Below are positions 43,569 to 53,391 of a stretch of DNA of 64,000 nt, one piece after another. Position numbers and translations under genes: made by a program. The notes under the pieces are model-generated. The model saw only the letters and a list, made by a program, of their open reading frames with translations. It was not told the origin of the DNA and did no database searches. Position 1 is the stretch's first letter; every line of letters begins with the position of its first letter. Source of the stretch: Propionivibrio dicarboxylicus (lineage in GTDB: Bacteria > Pseudomonadota > Gammaproteobacteria > Burkholderiales > Rhodocyclaceae); assembly GCF_900099695.1 (NCBI RefSeq), contig NZ_FNCY01000008.1, positions 26,785 through 90,784 of the forward strand, written 5' to 3'.

Positions 43569-44989
43569 GCCGCATTAACCTTGATCTGCAAGCGTCGCAC
43601 AAAATGCTGATGCTACTGGACGAAGCAAACGCGAACACCGAGTCGGTCATCGATCTCATGCCAGGGATTTTTCTCGTGTTGAACGAGAATCACGAAGTCT
43701 TGCGAGCTAATCAGGGATTCCTCGAATTGTTTGGGTTCGATGCAGAAGATATATTTAGAGCGCCACTTGCCCGGTTCTTCCGCAAGGAAAACTGGAGTGT
43801 CTTTGCCCATAATATCAGGCAAGTTGTTGAAGCCAGCGAGCCCTACCCGATGTTGCGATTCGAAATGGGGCTTTCGACAAAAGCTGGGGAGACAGAGAGC
43901 CCATTTCACTGGACGCTAACTCGGCGAATTGTTAAGAATCAGGGCGAAGGTCGGTTGGTCATGGTTTTTGGTGATGACATTTCTGGTCTGCGTGAAGCTG
44001 AACGGCGATTGTCGAGGGTGTTTACGAGTATTCCGTTGGGGATTTTTACAATAGACGGAAATGCGCAGATCAGCGATACCTATTCAAGTTATCTCGAGTC
44101 GATGCTTGGCCAAGGCGCGCTTGCCGGCGAATGCATCGAGGACGTCTTGTTTGGTCCTGCAATGGCCACGATGTCACCAGAAGCTGTCGCCGGTGTATTG
44201 GCTATACGCGAATGTTTGGGACGGTCTGAGCTGACATATGGAAATTATCTGCGCGTCTTCCCGAAGGAAATCTATCACGATCCCGATCCCAGTGTTCGCG
44301 AAGGGCGCTGGCTTCGGATCACTTATCAGCCCATCGTGTTCGACGGCTTTGTCGACCAAATGTTAGTCATACTTGAGGATCGAACAGCAATCGTCAATGC
44401 CGAGCGGGAGATGCTCGACGCTGCGCGTGAGCGAGAAAAATCGCAGGCTCTGGAGCGACAGAGCATGGAATTCTACGAGCGCGCAATTCGCGACCCGCTA
44501 ACCGGTTTGTACACCCGTTTGTACATGAAGGATGCTGTCGCAGCTTTGCTCTGGAGCCACGACCGCGAACAAATTCATGAAGCGTCAATGGTGATTTTCG
44601 ATATTGACCATTTTAAGAGAGTTAACGATACGTACGGTCATAAGAGTGGTGACGTGATTCTGGCTTCGGTCGGTCAGAAGATCCTTGAGTTATGCCCAGA
44701 ACAAGCTATTCCCATTCGCCTTGGTGGGGAGGAATTGGCTGTCTTTACTCCACATGGGCTCGTGGAGACGCTGGCGCTGGCTGAAAGTATCCGCCGTTCG
44801 ATCGAGTCGATGGTCTGCGCTTTGGGGGGTGAATCGATTTGCGTCACCGTCAGCGGCGGTGTTGCCGAGCATATTCGGGGAGAATCTGTCGATGATTTGA
44901 TGCAGCGTGCCGATGGGCTCCTTTACGCTGCGAAGGCCGATGGGCGCAACCGGATTAGTGCGGATGTCGAGATGGCCGGATTGATTTGA
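43565..44989 (+). CDS. PAS-GGDEF diguanylate cyclase
   Basis: The 474-residue soluble protein has two PAS-like domains (about 30-145: IDLMPGIFLVLNENHEVLRA; and about 150-275), a linking helix, and a GGDEF domain with DPLTGLYTRLYMKD, FDIDHFKRVNDTYGH and RLGGEELAVF near residue 386. GGEEL is an active form. No RxxD I-site precedes it. It is coupled to the first CheX-like gene and followed 11 bases on by a CheY gene. It should synthesise c-di-GMP as an output of this chemosensory cluster; the PAS ligand is unknown. Confidence 0.9.
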   Translation: MSRINLDLQASHKMLMLLDEANANTESVIDLMPGIFLVLNENHEVLRANQGFLELFGFDAEDIFRAPLARFFRKENWSVFAHNIRQVVEASEPYPMLRFEMGLSTKAGETESPFHWTLTRRIVKNQGEGRLVMVFGDDISGLREAERRLSRVFTSIPLGIFTIDGNAQISDTYSSYLESMLGQGALAGECIEDVLFGPAMATMSPEAVAGVLAIRECLGRSELTYGNYLRVFPKEIYHDPDPSVREGRWLRITYQPIVFDGFVDQMLVILEDRTAIVNAEREMLDAAREREKSQALERQSMEFYERAIRDPLTGLYTRLYMKDAVAALLWSHDREQIHEASMVIFDIDHFKRVNDTYGHKSGDVILASVGQKILELCPEQAIPIRLGGEELAVFTPHGLVETLALAESIRRSIESMVCALGGESICVTVSGGVAEHIRGESVDDLMQRADGLLYAAKADGRNRISADVEMAGLI

Positions 44990-45000
44990 AAGGGAGAGTA

Positions 45001-45375
45001 ATGCCAAACGTATTGGTCGTGGACGATTCCGAAACGGTTCGCACGCAACTCAGAAACGATCTCACTGAACAGGGATATCAGATTTTTGAGGCGGGTAACG
45101 GGGTCGATGCGTTGAAATTTCTAATTCAATGGGAACAACCGATTGACCTGATCTTCTGTGACATCAACATGCCTGAAATGGACGGGCTGTCATTGTGCAG
45201 GGAGTTGCACAAAGATCAGTCGCTTGCGCGTATCCCGATATTCATGCTGACAACCCAGACAAATTCCGAAATGAAGCAATTGGGAAAGGAAAACGGCGTC
45301 ATCGCATGGATTGTCAAACCCTATGAGAAGAAAAAAGTTATGAACGGCGTCGCCAAAGTGCTAGGCATCGCGTAG
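45001..45375 (+). CDS. CheY-like response regulator (first copy)
   Basis: This 124-residue single receiver domain has VLVVDDSETVR, phospho-acceptor Asp in LIFCDINMPEMDG, T/S in FMLTTQ and conserved Lys in WIVKPYEKKK. GGGAGAG precedes the ATG at 45001. No output domain is present, so it acts by protein-protein contact like CheY. Probable phosphodonor is the HPt-containing kinase at 46237-49056; probable phosphatases are the CheX-like proteins. Confidence 0.9.
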   Translation: MPNVLVVDDSETVRTQLRNDLTEQGYQIFEAGNGVDALKFLIQWEQPIDLIFCDINMPEMDGLSLCRELHKDQSLARIPIFMLTTQTNSEMKQLGKENGVIAWIVKPYEKKKVMNGVAKVLGIA

Positions 45376-45468
45376 GTGCGGCAAGACCCCGCCGGGATGA
45401 TGAAACGGTTTCCGGCAGTTATGGCTTGATCGAAATGATCGTTGAGGTGGCGTCTTGCCGCCGGCATC

Positions 45469-45975
45469 TCATTTTTTGGGTCGCCCAGTCTTGATGCGCT
45501 CTATGGCTGCAACGGCTCTGGCGAAATCGCCATTGTCCAAAGTATTCAACATCACGATACCGGCTCGCAGCAATTCGCTTTTCTTTATCTCTATTCCCAG
45601 GGTCAGGGCACGTTGCTTCAATGCTGCGAACAGCGCGTAATCATCCTGAGGAATCGTGAAGCTATCACGTACGAGCTTGGGCTTCTTGGCTTTTTCGGCT
45701 TTTGGCGGTTTCGGCGATGCAACTGCTTTCACCGTACGTTCCCGGCTGGGATTCTTGGTAGTCTTGGTCTCGGACTTCTTGGCTGCACCTAAGGTAGGCG
45801 GGCTGTCGGTCATTGCATCTTGAGAGGTCGTCGGTTTCTTGGCCGAGGCTGCGCGTCTTGGCGTTCCCTTTTTTACAACTGCGGCAGCCTTCGTTCGCTT
45901 GGTGTTTGTTGCACTGGTCGCTGCTGGGGGAGCTGCATCTTCCTGCAACGATTGAGAGGCGATTTCCTGATTCAT
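45469..45975 (-). CDS. Lys/Ala-rich histone-like protein with conserved C-terminal domain
   Basis: Residues 1-95 of this 168-residue protein are low-complexity Ala/Lys/Pro/Thr, like the basic tails of bacterial H1-like or AlgP proteins, and should bind DNA non-specifically. A compact C-terminal part follows (KLVRDSFTIPQDDYALFAAL, then KKSELLRAGIVML). The same type of C-terminal part occurs in the protein at 59330-59704. The gene points against its neighbours and interrupts the chemosensory cluster. Confidence 0.6.
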   Translation of the reverse strand: MNQEIASQSLQEDAAPPAATSATNTKRTKAAAVVKKGTPRRAASAKKPTTSQDAMTDSPPTLGAAKKSETKTTKNPSRERTVKAVASPKPPKAEKAKKPKLVRDSFTIPQDDYALFAALKQRALTLGIEIKKSELLRAGIVMLNTLDNGDFARAVAAIERIKTGRPKK

Positions 45976-46236
45976 TTCATTTCCTGATGATGAAAGGTAT
46001 AAACGGTATAAACAATATATGCGAAGTTGGCGATGAGTGCAAACGGAGGAGTGCAGAATCCGTTGCGATTATCGCCTTCGGTTCCTTCCACCGAAAAACA
46101 TGAATATCGATGACGCATATCGATTCAACGCTTAGCGCTTCCAAAAACTGTAATTCGCTCAACAAAAACCATCTTAACAATATTGAAACTTCGCGCTGGC
46201 ATCATCCATGAACTATTTAAGGCCGTTAAGGTTTGG

Positions 46237-49056
46237 ATGATGATGTCAATATTTGAACCCGCTGTCCGCCTGGTGGGCAGGCTTTCTTTCCGCAATAAGC
46301 TACGTGCGACCGCGCTGATTTTCGGTATCCCGTTGCTGGTCTCGCTCGTGATCATTCTGGTGAGCATCGGCAATCGGGTTGCCGCAGTACAGTACGAGCG
46401 CGATGCGCTTGCGGCGCAGACGCCGGCATTGGCACTACTCGCTAATATTCATCAGTACGTAGCCACGACACAGGCTGTGCACGAGGGTACGGATGGATTA
46501 AGACTTCGTGCTGGAGTTGAGTACGAGCGCTTTGCCGATTCACTGAGAGCTCTTAAGACGTTTATTGCAGAGCGAAAAAGACTGCGTGGTTTCCTCACCG
46601 ATAACGAGGCATGGCTGGCGAATCTAAGCGAATCGATTAAACAGGTTGAGTCCGATGACTTGTCCGACCTCGGCGAGGTGCATTCCCGTCTACGACAAAT
46701 TGTCCGCGACGAACTCGACAAACTCAATGAACACGCTGCGTTACTCGTCGATGAAGAAACGGCCGGCAGCCGACTGATTGATGTCGTCACTTCCCAGATT
46801 CCTGAGCTTATCGATAACACCGGGCAGGCGGCCCAGTACGGTGTCGTTGCGCTCGCAACTAAAAAACTCAAAAGTAGCCGACGGAATGATCTGACACTAG
46901 TACGCGGCAATTTCAACGCGTTTGTCCAATGGAGTATGGACAAATTGCAGAAGGTGGCTCGAGATCGGCCCGACATGGGCGCCACACTCGACCAGGTGAG
47001 TGGTGAGTTAAATACTGCTTATCTCTCGGTCCAGGAAGCGCTGACCACCAAAATGCTGGATACGTCGGATTTCGACATGTCACCGGAAGCTTTTCTGGTC
47101 CTTACCGACGCTTCTTTGCGACAGTCGGTGGTGATTGTCGGAAAACTTCAGGCCGAAGCCGATATTTTGCTGGCGGAGCGGCAAGCCAATCTGGAATTGC
47201 AAAGGAATCTGGTCTGGATCGCGATTGCGGGGATTTTGGCCCTAGTTACCGCCGCGTTCATTTCGGCATACATATCGATCATGCGTGGTTTGAATGGACT
47301 TTCCGATGCCGTTAGTACGATGGCCTCCGGAGATTTAAGCGCACGCGCCCCGATTTCGACACAAGATGAAATCGGAGTTGTTGGTCAGCAATTTAATCGG
47401 ATGGTTGAGAGCCTCGCAGAACGAACCGCGCTGTTGCATGAGAAAACCAATGACATCCAGAATATGTTGCACCACATGCCTCAGGGAATTCTCACCATCG
47501 TCGATGATTGCAGAATACATCCTGAATATTCCGTCTACCTTGAGACGATTTTCGAAACTCAGGATGTTGCCGGAAATTCTGCGACGCAGTTCATGTTTGA
47601 CGGCAGCAATGTCGGTTCAGACATTCTTGACCAGGTTGAAACGACAATTGCGGCTTGCATAGGCGAGGATCGGATGAACTTCGATTTCAATTCGCATCTG
47701 CTGATCGAGGAATTTAGCAAGACCATGCCGGATGGTCGAGTCAAATATCTGGAGATGAGTTGGTCGCCGATTTGTGATGCCGCCGGAAGTGTTCAGAAGA
47801 TCATGGTTTGCGTACGCGATGTCAGCGAGCTTCGCATACTGGAGGCAGAGGCAGAGCAGCAAAAACGCGAGCTGGAAATGGTTGGGCAGATCCTGGCGAT
47901 CAGACAGGAAAAGTTCCACGAATTCATCGACAGTTCGAAAAAATTTGTCGCCGAAAATGAGTCGCTATTGCAGTCTGCCAATGACAAGAGTCCAGAACTC
48001 GTGGCGCAGCTCTTCCGCAATATGCATACGATCAAAGGCAATGCACGAACGCACGGACTTCTGTATTTGACTAACGTCGTCCATGAAGCGGAGCAGGCTT
48101 ACGACGAATTACGCAAGAACGAAAAAGCCGTGTTCGTCAGGGAGGCTCTCCTTCTCCAACTACAGGAGGTCAGGGAAAGCATCGACGAGTATGCGTCGCT
48201 CAACGAACTCAAGCTGGGAAGGAGAGGGCCTGGGCGCAGAGGCAGTGCAGAGAAATACTTCATGGTGCCGCGCGAAAAGGTCGAGAAGATGATTTCCGAA
48301 ATTGAGAGATTCGACAAGGACGCGTTGAAATCGAGGGATTCGTTTATTGTCGCCATGCAAACCATCAAGCACAACTTGATGCTGATCGGCACTGAATCGA
48401 TAGGGGAAGTCCTTTGCGGCGTTTTCGATTCTCTACCTTCGCTTGCGGTCGAGCTTGGGAAAGAACCACCCATTTTGAAGCTGAATGATAACGGCATTCA
48501 TGTTCGTAATCAGGTCGCCGATCTGTTACGCAATGTTTTCATGCATCTGTGCCGCAACGCCATAGACCATGGCATCGAAAATGCCACGGAACGGGGCGCT
48601 TCCGGCAAACCGGCGGCGGGTACGATCGAGGTGGTGGTCGAGATGGTTAACGAAAGACTGCTCATCCTGATCAAGGACGATGGGAGAGGTCTTGCGCTTC
48701 GCCGCATCCGCGAGAAAGCCGTTGGCAAAGGTATTCTTGCCGCAGATGCCGAAATGGAAGACGACGATGTCGCCAAATTAATTCTTGCACCTGGATTCTC
48801 GACGGCAAGCGCGGTTACAGAGATTTCGGGGCGAGGCGTCGGTATGGACGCAGTGCAGGATTTCGTCAAACGCGAGGGGGGCAGTATTCAGCTGCTGCTT
48901 ACGGATGAAAATGAAGGGGCCGACTATCGCTCGTTTATGACCGCTATCACCTTGCCAGGAATATATGCGGTTGAATCGGTGTCGCGTCGGTTTGTGATGC
49001 AGGACATAAGTCTCCAGCCTCCGGAGAAAGCCGTATTGGGCGCTGCAAGGATATAG
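46237..49056 (+). CDS. Membrane CheA-like histidine kinase with HPt, no CheW domain
   Basis: The 939-residue protein has TM1 (about 24-48), a large helical periplasmic sensor domain, TM2 (about 330-352), HAMP, a PAS-like domain (about 400-540), a coiled coil, and an HPt domain with [13 protein letters not shown] (phospho-acceptor H597). A CheA-type ATPase follows with [12 protein letters not shown] (about 770), DDGRGL (about 815) and [10 protein letters not shown] (about 864). The protein ends soon after, so the CheW-like domain of CheA is absent. It should phosphorylate itself on H597 and pass phosphate to the CheY proteins. ATG 46237 is preferred over a TTG 18 codons earlier; neither has a strong ribosome site. 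Confidence 0.85.
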   Translation: MMMSIFEPAVRLVGRLSFRNKLRATALIFGIPLLVSLVIILVSIGNRVAAVQYERDALAAQTPALALLANIHQYVATTQAVHEGTDGLRLRAGVEYERFADSLRALKTFIAERKRLRGFLTDNEAWLANLSESIKQVESDDLSDLGEVHSRLRQIVRDELDKLNEHAALLVDEETAGSRLIDVVTSQIPELIDNTGQAAQYGVVALATKKLKSSRRNDLTLVRGNFNAFVQWSMDKLQKVARDRPDMGATLDQVSGELNTAYLSVQEALTTKMLDTSDFDMSPEAFLVLTDASLRQSVVIVGKLQAEADILLAERQANLELQRNLVWIAIAGILALVTAAFISAYISIMRGLNGLSDAVSTMASGDLSARAPISTQDEIGVVGQQFNRMVESLAERTALLHEKTNDIQNMLHHMPQGILTIVDDCRIHPEYSVYLETIFETQDVAGNSATQFMFDGSNVGSDILDQVETTIAACIGEDRMNFDFNSHLLIEEFSKTMPDGRVKYLEMSWSPICDAAGSVQKIMVCVRDVSELRILEAEAEQQKRELEMVGQILAIRQEKFHEFIDSSKKFVAENESLLQSANDKSPELVAQLFRNMHTIKGNARTHGLLYLTNVVHEAEQAYDELRKNEKAVFVREALLLQLQEVRESIDEYASLNELKLGRRGPGRRGSAEKYFMVPREKVEKMISEIERFDKDALKSRDSFIVAMQTIKHNLMLIGTESIGEVLCGVFDSLPSLAVELGKEPPILKLNDNGIHVRNQVADLLRNVFMHLCRNAIDHGIENATERGASGKPAAGTIEVVVEMVNERLLILIKDDGRGLALRRIREKAVGKGILAADAEMEDDDVAKLILAPGFSTASAVTEISGRGVGMDAVQDFVKREGGSIQLLLTDENEGADYRSFMTAITLPGIYAVESVSRRFVMQDISLQPPEKAVLGAARI

Positions 49057-49060
49057 GCGG

Positions 49061-49828
49061 ATGACTGATTTGATAATTCTCGCCGGCTTCGGTCTTGCTC
49101 TCCTGGCTTGTGTGGCATTGATCCTGAAATGCAATGTTTCAAAGAGAAAACATATCGAGAGCTTGTCGCGCGACCATGCGGAAAGTGTTGCCGCATTGAA
49201 AGCGGAAAACGAGGAGGTCGTTGCAAACGCACTTCGATCGGAAAAGCTGCTTGCGGAAGCCGATATGCAAATTCGGTCGCTGGTTTGTGAAAAAGACAAT
49301 TTGCGGGAGAGCCTTGAACAGTTGCAGTTGGAATGCGACCGGGCTGCGACGGCGCATGCGGCGGAAGCAGAGGATCTGCGGAATGGCAACGCTACGCTCA
49401 AGCGTGATCTCATGGCCAGAGTCGATGACCTTTCGGTAGAAGTGGGCCATTTGAGAGATGTTGCCTACACGCTTGAGCATTGGCACGAGGACATGAATCT
49501 CCTCATTGCACAGAATCGGGAAATGCACAAACAGAACGAACAGTTCGGTTCGATCGTGCAGCACATTGTAATTCTCTCGCTCAATGCTGCCATCGAAGCC
49601 GCGCGGGCAGGCGAATCGGGACGAGGGTTCGCAGTGGTTGCCGATGAAGTCAGAAATCTCGCAGCTCGCTCGGAAGCCTTGTCAAAAGATTACAGCGCAA
49701 GTCTCTACAAGAATGATCTGACAACGACGGCGGCGTTTCAGGAAATCCAAGCTGACGGAAAGATGATCGTGGCGGCAATCAGCAGCATCGAATCGCAGAT
49801 CGGCCAGATCAAAGGATGTTTGAGTTAA
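49061..49828 (+). CDS. Mini chemoreceptor: membrane anchor, coiled coil and MCP tip
   Basis: The 255-residue protein has an N-terminal membrane helix ([21 protein letters not shown]), a long coiled coil (about 30-145), then the MCP hairpin tip [15 protein letters not shown] and [16 protein letters not shown], and a short returning helix. There is no periplasmic domain, no HAMP and hardly any room for methylation helices. It starts 4 bases after the CheA-like kinase gene, so the two are made together. It probably organises or controls that kinase. Confidence 0.82.
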   Translation: MTDLIILAGFGLALLACVALILKCNVSKRKHIESLSRDHAESVAALKAENEEVVANALRSEKLLAEADMQIRSLVCEKDNLRESLEQLQLECDRAATAHAAEAEDLRNGNATLKRDLMARVDDLSVEVGHLRDVAYTLEHWHEDMNLLIAQNREMHKQNEQFGSIVQHIVILSLNAAIEAARAGESGRGFAVVADEVRNLAARSEALSKDYSASLYKNDLTTTAAFQEIQADGKMIVAAISSIESQIGQIKGCLS

Positions 49829-49832
49829 CCGT

Positions 49833-50381
49833 ATGGCAAAAATGCTGAGTGATCAGGGTAAGAAGAGTCTGGACCTGATATTTACCCGAGCGGCAAAGAC
49901 GAATCTGGTGCGCGATCCGAATCACCAAATCAAGATTGAAATTTTGCCAGAAGCACGGCAAATGGAGGCGCTGGAGGAAAATCTAGTCGTTCTTACGATC
50001 TCGTCATATACCTTCAGGCTCATCGTCATGTTTCATGTAAATTCAAGTGGCGGGGCGGCGACCTACTACTCACGCGGAACTGAATTTGCGAGTTTGATCG
50101 AGGTCTTTGGCGAAATGGTGAATCAATGCTGTGGTGGAATGAACCGGGACCTTGGCAAGCATTTCCCACACATGGGAATGTCCACGCCTTCGCTTCTGAA
50201 CAAGCGGTGTCTGCCATTTCTGAGGGAGTTGAATCCAACCGATGTGTCTCGTTATCGGATCAGCATCAACGATTCGTTTTCGATGCATGTTTCCTTGTGT
50301 TTCTGCGCCTTTGCTCCGATCGATTTTCGCATCGATGAACATGCGGCTGAAGAGGCATTAGGGGAGTTGGAGTTGTTTTGA
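49833..50381 (+). CDS. CheX-like protein (second copy) with GELELF tail
   Basis: The 182-residue CheX/CheC-type protein has FGEMVNQCCGGMNRDLGKHF, with E-M-V-N as the ExxN phosphatase motif, and strands LVVLTISSYTFRLIVMFHV and FSMHVSLCFCAFAPIDFRI. The C-terminus is GELELF, identical to the last six residues of the next protein. It should dephosphorylate one of the CheY proteins in the cluster. It begins 4 bases after the mini chemoreceptor gene. Confidence 0.65.
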   Translation: MAKMLSDQGKKSLDLIFTRAAKTNLVRDPNHQIKIEILPEARQMEALEENLVVLTISSYTFRLIVMFHVNSSGGAATYYSRGTEFASLIEVFGEMVNQCCGGMNRDLGKHFPHMGMSTPSLLNKRCLPFLRELNPTDVSRYRISINDSFSMHVSLCFCAFAPIDFRIDEHAAEEALGELELF

Positions 50382-50449
50382 CCGTTAAGCCGGATGGCAA
50401 TAGCCGATTGGATTTGTGTTGGGATTAGATCGAATTGTATGGAGCTAAT

Positions 50450-51403
50450 GTGTCGGAAAAACTGGTGAGTAAAGTACTTGTGCTGGATAACGACGCTTCT
50501 TGTAGCGACGTGATTAAGGCTTTCTGCGACCAAAACGATCTCGTCGCGGTACGCGTGAGCGAAGATCGTTTGATGTCAGTGCTGGGATCTAACATCGACT
50601 TGGGCGCGATTTTCTATTCAGCGTCATACGGTGGCACTCGGGATGAAAATGTAGAAATTGCCAGGCGTATTCATGCCTTACGTCCAGAATTGCCAATCTT
50701 TCTGAGGCTGACATCGATGGAGGCAATGGATGACGTCGATGAGTCTATTCGACATGCCTTCTGCGCTTTCTATACAACTGGGGAAATGTCAGGGTTGAGA
50801 AAGGCAATCGACGAATACATTTTTAGCCTCGTCTATCCAAATGCTTTGGTTCGCGGAATTTCCGAGATGACCGAGATTGCGCTTGCCAGCCAGTTTGGGG
50901 CACATACCATTCATTGGGATACGCCATACGTGGTGCACGATCGCATGATCTTCGGCGAGGTATTTAGTCTGATTCCGCTCGAAAGCAGTTGGTGTCGCGG
51001 ATACATGATGTTGCAAACAGAAGAGGACGCCATTCTCGACTTTTTGCGAGACGATCTGCGAAGACCACTGCCCGGTTTCCGTGAAGTAAATAGTCTTCTT
51101 GGTGAGATGACCAACCTTATCTGGGGCATGTTCAAGAATCGCTACATCGGTGATCACGCTCCAACGCTCAACGGTCAGATTCAAGTTCCCCTGATCGTAA
51201 ATCATCAGCATAAATATGCGTCGTTCGGCACCGAGAATCCACAGCTTTGTTTTCTGTATACGCTGACGAACGAGCGTTCTGGGAAGTCCATCAGGCTATA
51301 TCAGCGATTTATTTTCAATCTCACGTGGACGCCGGAAGAATTCAAGGAAGTTGCGCACGATGTCGCATCCCTGGTTGATACCGGTGAATTGGAATTGTTC
51401 TAA
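50450..51403 (+). CDS. Pseudo-receiver fused to CheX-like domain (third copy)
   Basis: Residues 1-115 of this 317-residue protein resemble a receiver (KVLVLDNDASCSDVIKAFC), but the phospho-Asp position is lost (GAIFYSASYGG) and the switch Lys is not evident. Residues 130-317 are CheX-like with LLGEMTNLIWGMFKNRY (ExxN = E-M-T-N) and VPLIVNHQHKYASF. The tail is GELELF, as in the preceding protein. The GTG at 50450 is chosen because GGAG lies at 50441-50444; the frame is open five codons further to a TTG. The pseudo-receiver may bind the kinase or a partner without phosphorylation. Confidence 0.65.
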   Translation: MSEKLVSKVLVLDNDASCSDVIKAFCDQNDLVAVRVSEDRLMSVLGSNIDLGAIFYSASYGGTRDENVEIARRIHALRPELPIFLRLTSMEAMDDVDESIRHAFCAFYTTGEMSGLRKAIDEYIFSLVYPNALVRGISEMTEIALASQFGAHTIHWDTPYVVHDRMIFGEVFSLIPLESSWCRGYMMLQTEEDAILDFLRDDLRRPLPGFREVNSLLGEMTNLIWGMFKNRYIGDHAPTLNGQIQVPLIVNHQHKYASFGTENPQLCFLYTLTNERSGKSIRLYQRFIFNLTWTPEEFKEVAHDVASLVDTGELELF

Positions 51404-51430
51404 GCCTCTCTGTCTGAAAGGAGACGATAT

Positions 51431-51796
51431 ATGGCAAAAATTCTCGTAGTAGATGATTCGAGTACCGTTCGAGATGAGGTCGCGGGGTTTTTAAAAAATA
51501 ACGGATTGGATGTCGCCACGGCGATCGATGGAAAGGATGGGTTAGCAAAGCTGAAAGCAGACGGTGGAATCAAGCTGGTGGTAAGCGATATCAATATGCC
51601 GAATATGGATGGCCTCACTATGGCTGAGAAAATTCGAGGTGAACTAGGCAATGGCTCCGTCAATCTCATCATGTTGACGACTGAAAGTAGCCCTAGCATG
51701 AAGGAACGGGGAAAAGCCGCTGGCGTCAAGGGATGGATTGTTAAACCTTTTAACGGTGCTGCCGTTTTAGAAACTTTTAAACGGTTAGCTCAGTAA
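51431..51796 (+). CDS. CheY-like response regulator (second copy)
   Basis: The 121-residue receiver has ILVVDDSSTVRDEV, phospho-Asp in LVVSDINMPNMDG, IMLTTESSPSMK and WIVKPFNGAAV. AAAGGAG lies 7 bases before the ATG. It ends the chemosensory operon. The pathway output (motor, pili or the diguanylate cyclase) is not visible. Confidence 0.92.
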   Translation: MAKILVVDDSSTVRDEVAGFLKNNGLDVATAIDGKDGLAKLKADGGIKLVVSDINMPNMDGLTMAEKIRGELGNGSVNLIMLTTESSPSMKERGKAAGVKGWIVKPFNGAAVLETFKRLAQ

Positions 51797-51937
51797 CTGT
51801 GCCATTGCGGTCGAGTAACAACAAAATTTTGATAGCAAGCCTCGTTGTCATGGAAACGAAACACGGTAAAGATATAAATCGTTAGCTTGTGGAAATTGCA
51901 CAACAATTCTTTATCGATATTGTTTTCAGGCTAACTC

Positions 51938-52387
51938 ATGCGGAAGATAGAAAATAGAGATTCAGCTCGAGCCGGTGCTTGGGCTGTTATCTACTGCACG
52001 AAAACAGGCAAAGTTTTACTGGGGAAACGCTCTTCAAGAGTCAACAAAGGAGGTGCCTGGAATCTGTTTGGTGGTCGTGTTGATGAAGGGGAGTTGCCCA
52101 AAGAAGCGTTGCTGCGTGAGCTGGAGGAAGAAGCCGGTTTAAGTATGGCCGCGCGGCGCATTTCCAAACTCGATACGGTGACTCGGAAGTCTCGCACGGG
52201 TAAGATAGAACGGAAATTGCACTACTACATAACGAAAACAAAGGAAGAATTTTCTCCGGACCTCAACCGAGAACACTGCGATTTTGGTTGGTTCAAGGTA
52301 AATCAACTACCCTCAAGATTCAACGGCCCCACATTAATCGCTATCAAACGCGGGTTTCTTGATAGAGCCATCAAAAATTATTACTGA
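51938..52387 (+). CDS. Nudix hydrolase
   Basis: The 149-residue Nudix protein has the complete box GGRVDEGELPKEALLRELEE followed by EAGL, matching GX5EX7REUXEEXGU. It hydrolyses a nucleoside diphosphate derivative; the exact substrate (oxidised nucleotide, dinucleotide, sugar nucleotide) cannot be told. It is a single gene between the chemosensory cluster and mgtC. Confidence 0.88.
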   Translation: MRKIENRDSARAGAWAVIYCTKTGKVLLGKRSSRVNKGGAWNLFGGRVDEGELPKEALLRELEEEAGLSMAARRISKLDTVTRKSRTGKIERKLHYYITKTKEEFSPDLNREHCDFGWFKVNQLPSRFNGPTLIAIKRGFLDRAIKNYY

Positions 52388-52466
52388 GGGGATGGAAAAA
52401 GTGCTTTCCTTTGTCGGATTATTGCGGTCCGGAGAAATGGCATTTAACTAACTCGAATAATGCACG

Positions 52467-53183
52467 TCATTCACTCGTGCTAGGACTCCAGAAAATCTGA
52501 CTCACGCAGTCCAGAGGCGATAGCTCGTCAACAATCTGATCCATAACACTCCCATCCACGGACGTGGCTGTTAGCACCGCTTCTATTTCTATAGCGTCGT
52601 CGCCGAATGCATGAATAACCAGATCGTTGACAGGGAGCGCTGCGGTGGCTAACGCTTCTTCGAGTCGATGCAGCGCGTCTTTTTGACGCTCCTTCGGAGC
52701 AATGACATAAACGGTGTGAGTTACTTCCACGTCTTTTGTGTCTAGCGGCTGCCTATTGATGCGATTTACAATTGGGCGTAACAAGGTATTTGCAGCGAGA
52801 ACGAAAACCGTGGCCAATCCAGCCTCGCATATCAAATCAGCGCCGGCACATGCACCTACAGCCGCGGAACACCATAGTGTAGCTGCGGTATTTAATCCGC
52901 GTACATTGCCTTCTTCCCGCATTATCACTCCTGCACCGAGAAAGCCAATGCCGGATACTACGTAGGCGAGCACGTGTGTCGCTCCTTCGTGACCGTGTAA
53001 GCGATTGGCTACATCGACAAATATGGCTGCGCCAATTGCGACCAAGACGTTGGTGCGCAAGCCTGCTGTTCTTTGTCGATACTGCCGTTCCAAGCCAATC
53101 AAACTACCAAGAGCAAAAGCGGTAACCAGGCTGATGCTCGTGTCGGCGAGTGAAGAGAGATTTATGTTGTTTAGTACTTCCAT
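52467..53183 (-). CDS. mgtC: MgtC/SapB-family membrane protein
   Basis: The 238-residue protein has the MgtC signatures LGSLIGLERQYRQRTAGLRTN, SGIGFLGAGVIMREEGNVRG and LNTAATLWCSAAVGACAGA, about five membrane helices, and a C-terminal ACT-like soluble domain. MgtC proteins help survival at low Mg2+ and modulate the F1Fo ATP synthase. The ATG at 53183 is preferred over an in-frame GTG 12 codons upstream. No magnesium-sensing RNA element was recognised upstream. Confidence 0.87.
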   Translation of the reverse strand: MEVLNNINLSSLADTSISLVTAFALGSLIGLERQYRQRTAGLRTNVLVAIGAAIFVDVANRLHGHEGATHVLAYVVSGIGFLGAGVIMREEGNVRGLNTAATLWCSAAVGACAGADLICEAGLATVFVLAANTLLRPIVNRINRQPLDTKDVEVTHTVYVIAPKERQKDALHRLEEALATAALPVNDLVIHAFGDDAIEIEAVLTATSVDGSVMDQIVDELSPLDCVSQIFWSPSTSE

Positions 53184-53391
53184 CGTTACATCACAGTCGA
53201 AGCGACATAGTAACTGCACCTAATCCGCGGAACGCAAATAGATCATGAACAAGTATTAATGATTACGTCTTTTGTGCAATATTATGAATATACAAATATG
53301 AATCGGTTAACCATGGGTTTTGTCAATTTAGGTATTGTCATAATTGCGCGGCTATAACGACTCAACTCCAGTCTTGAGGAAGTTATTCGAG

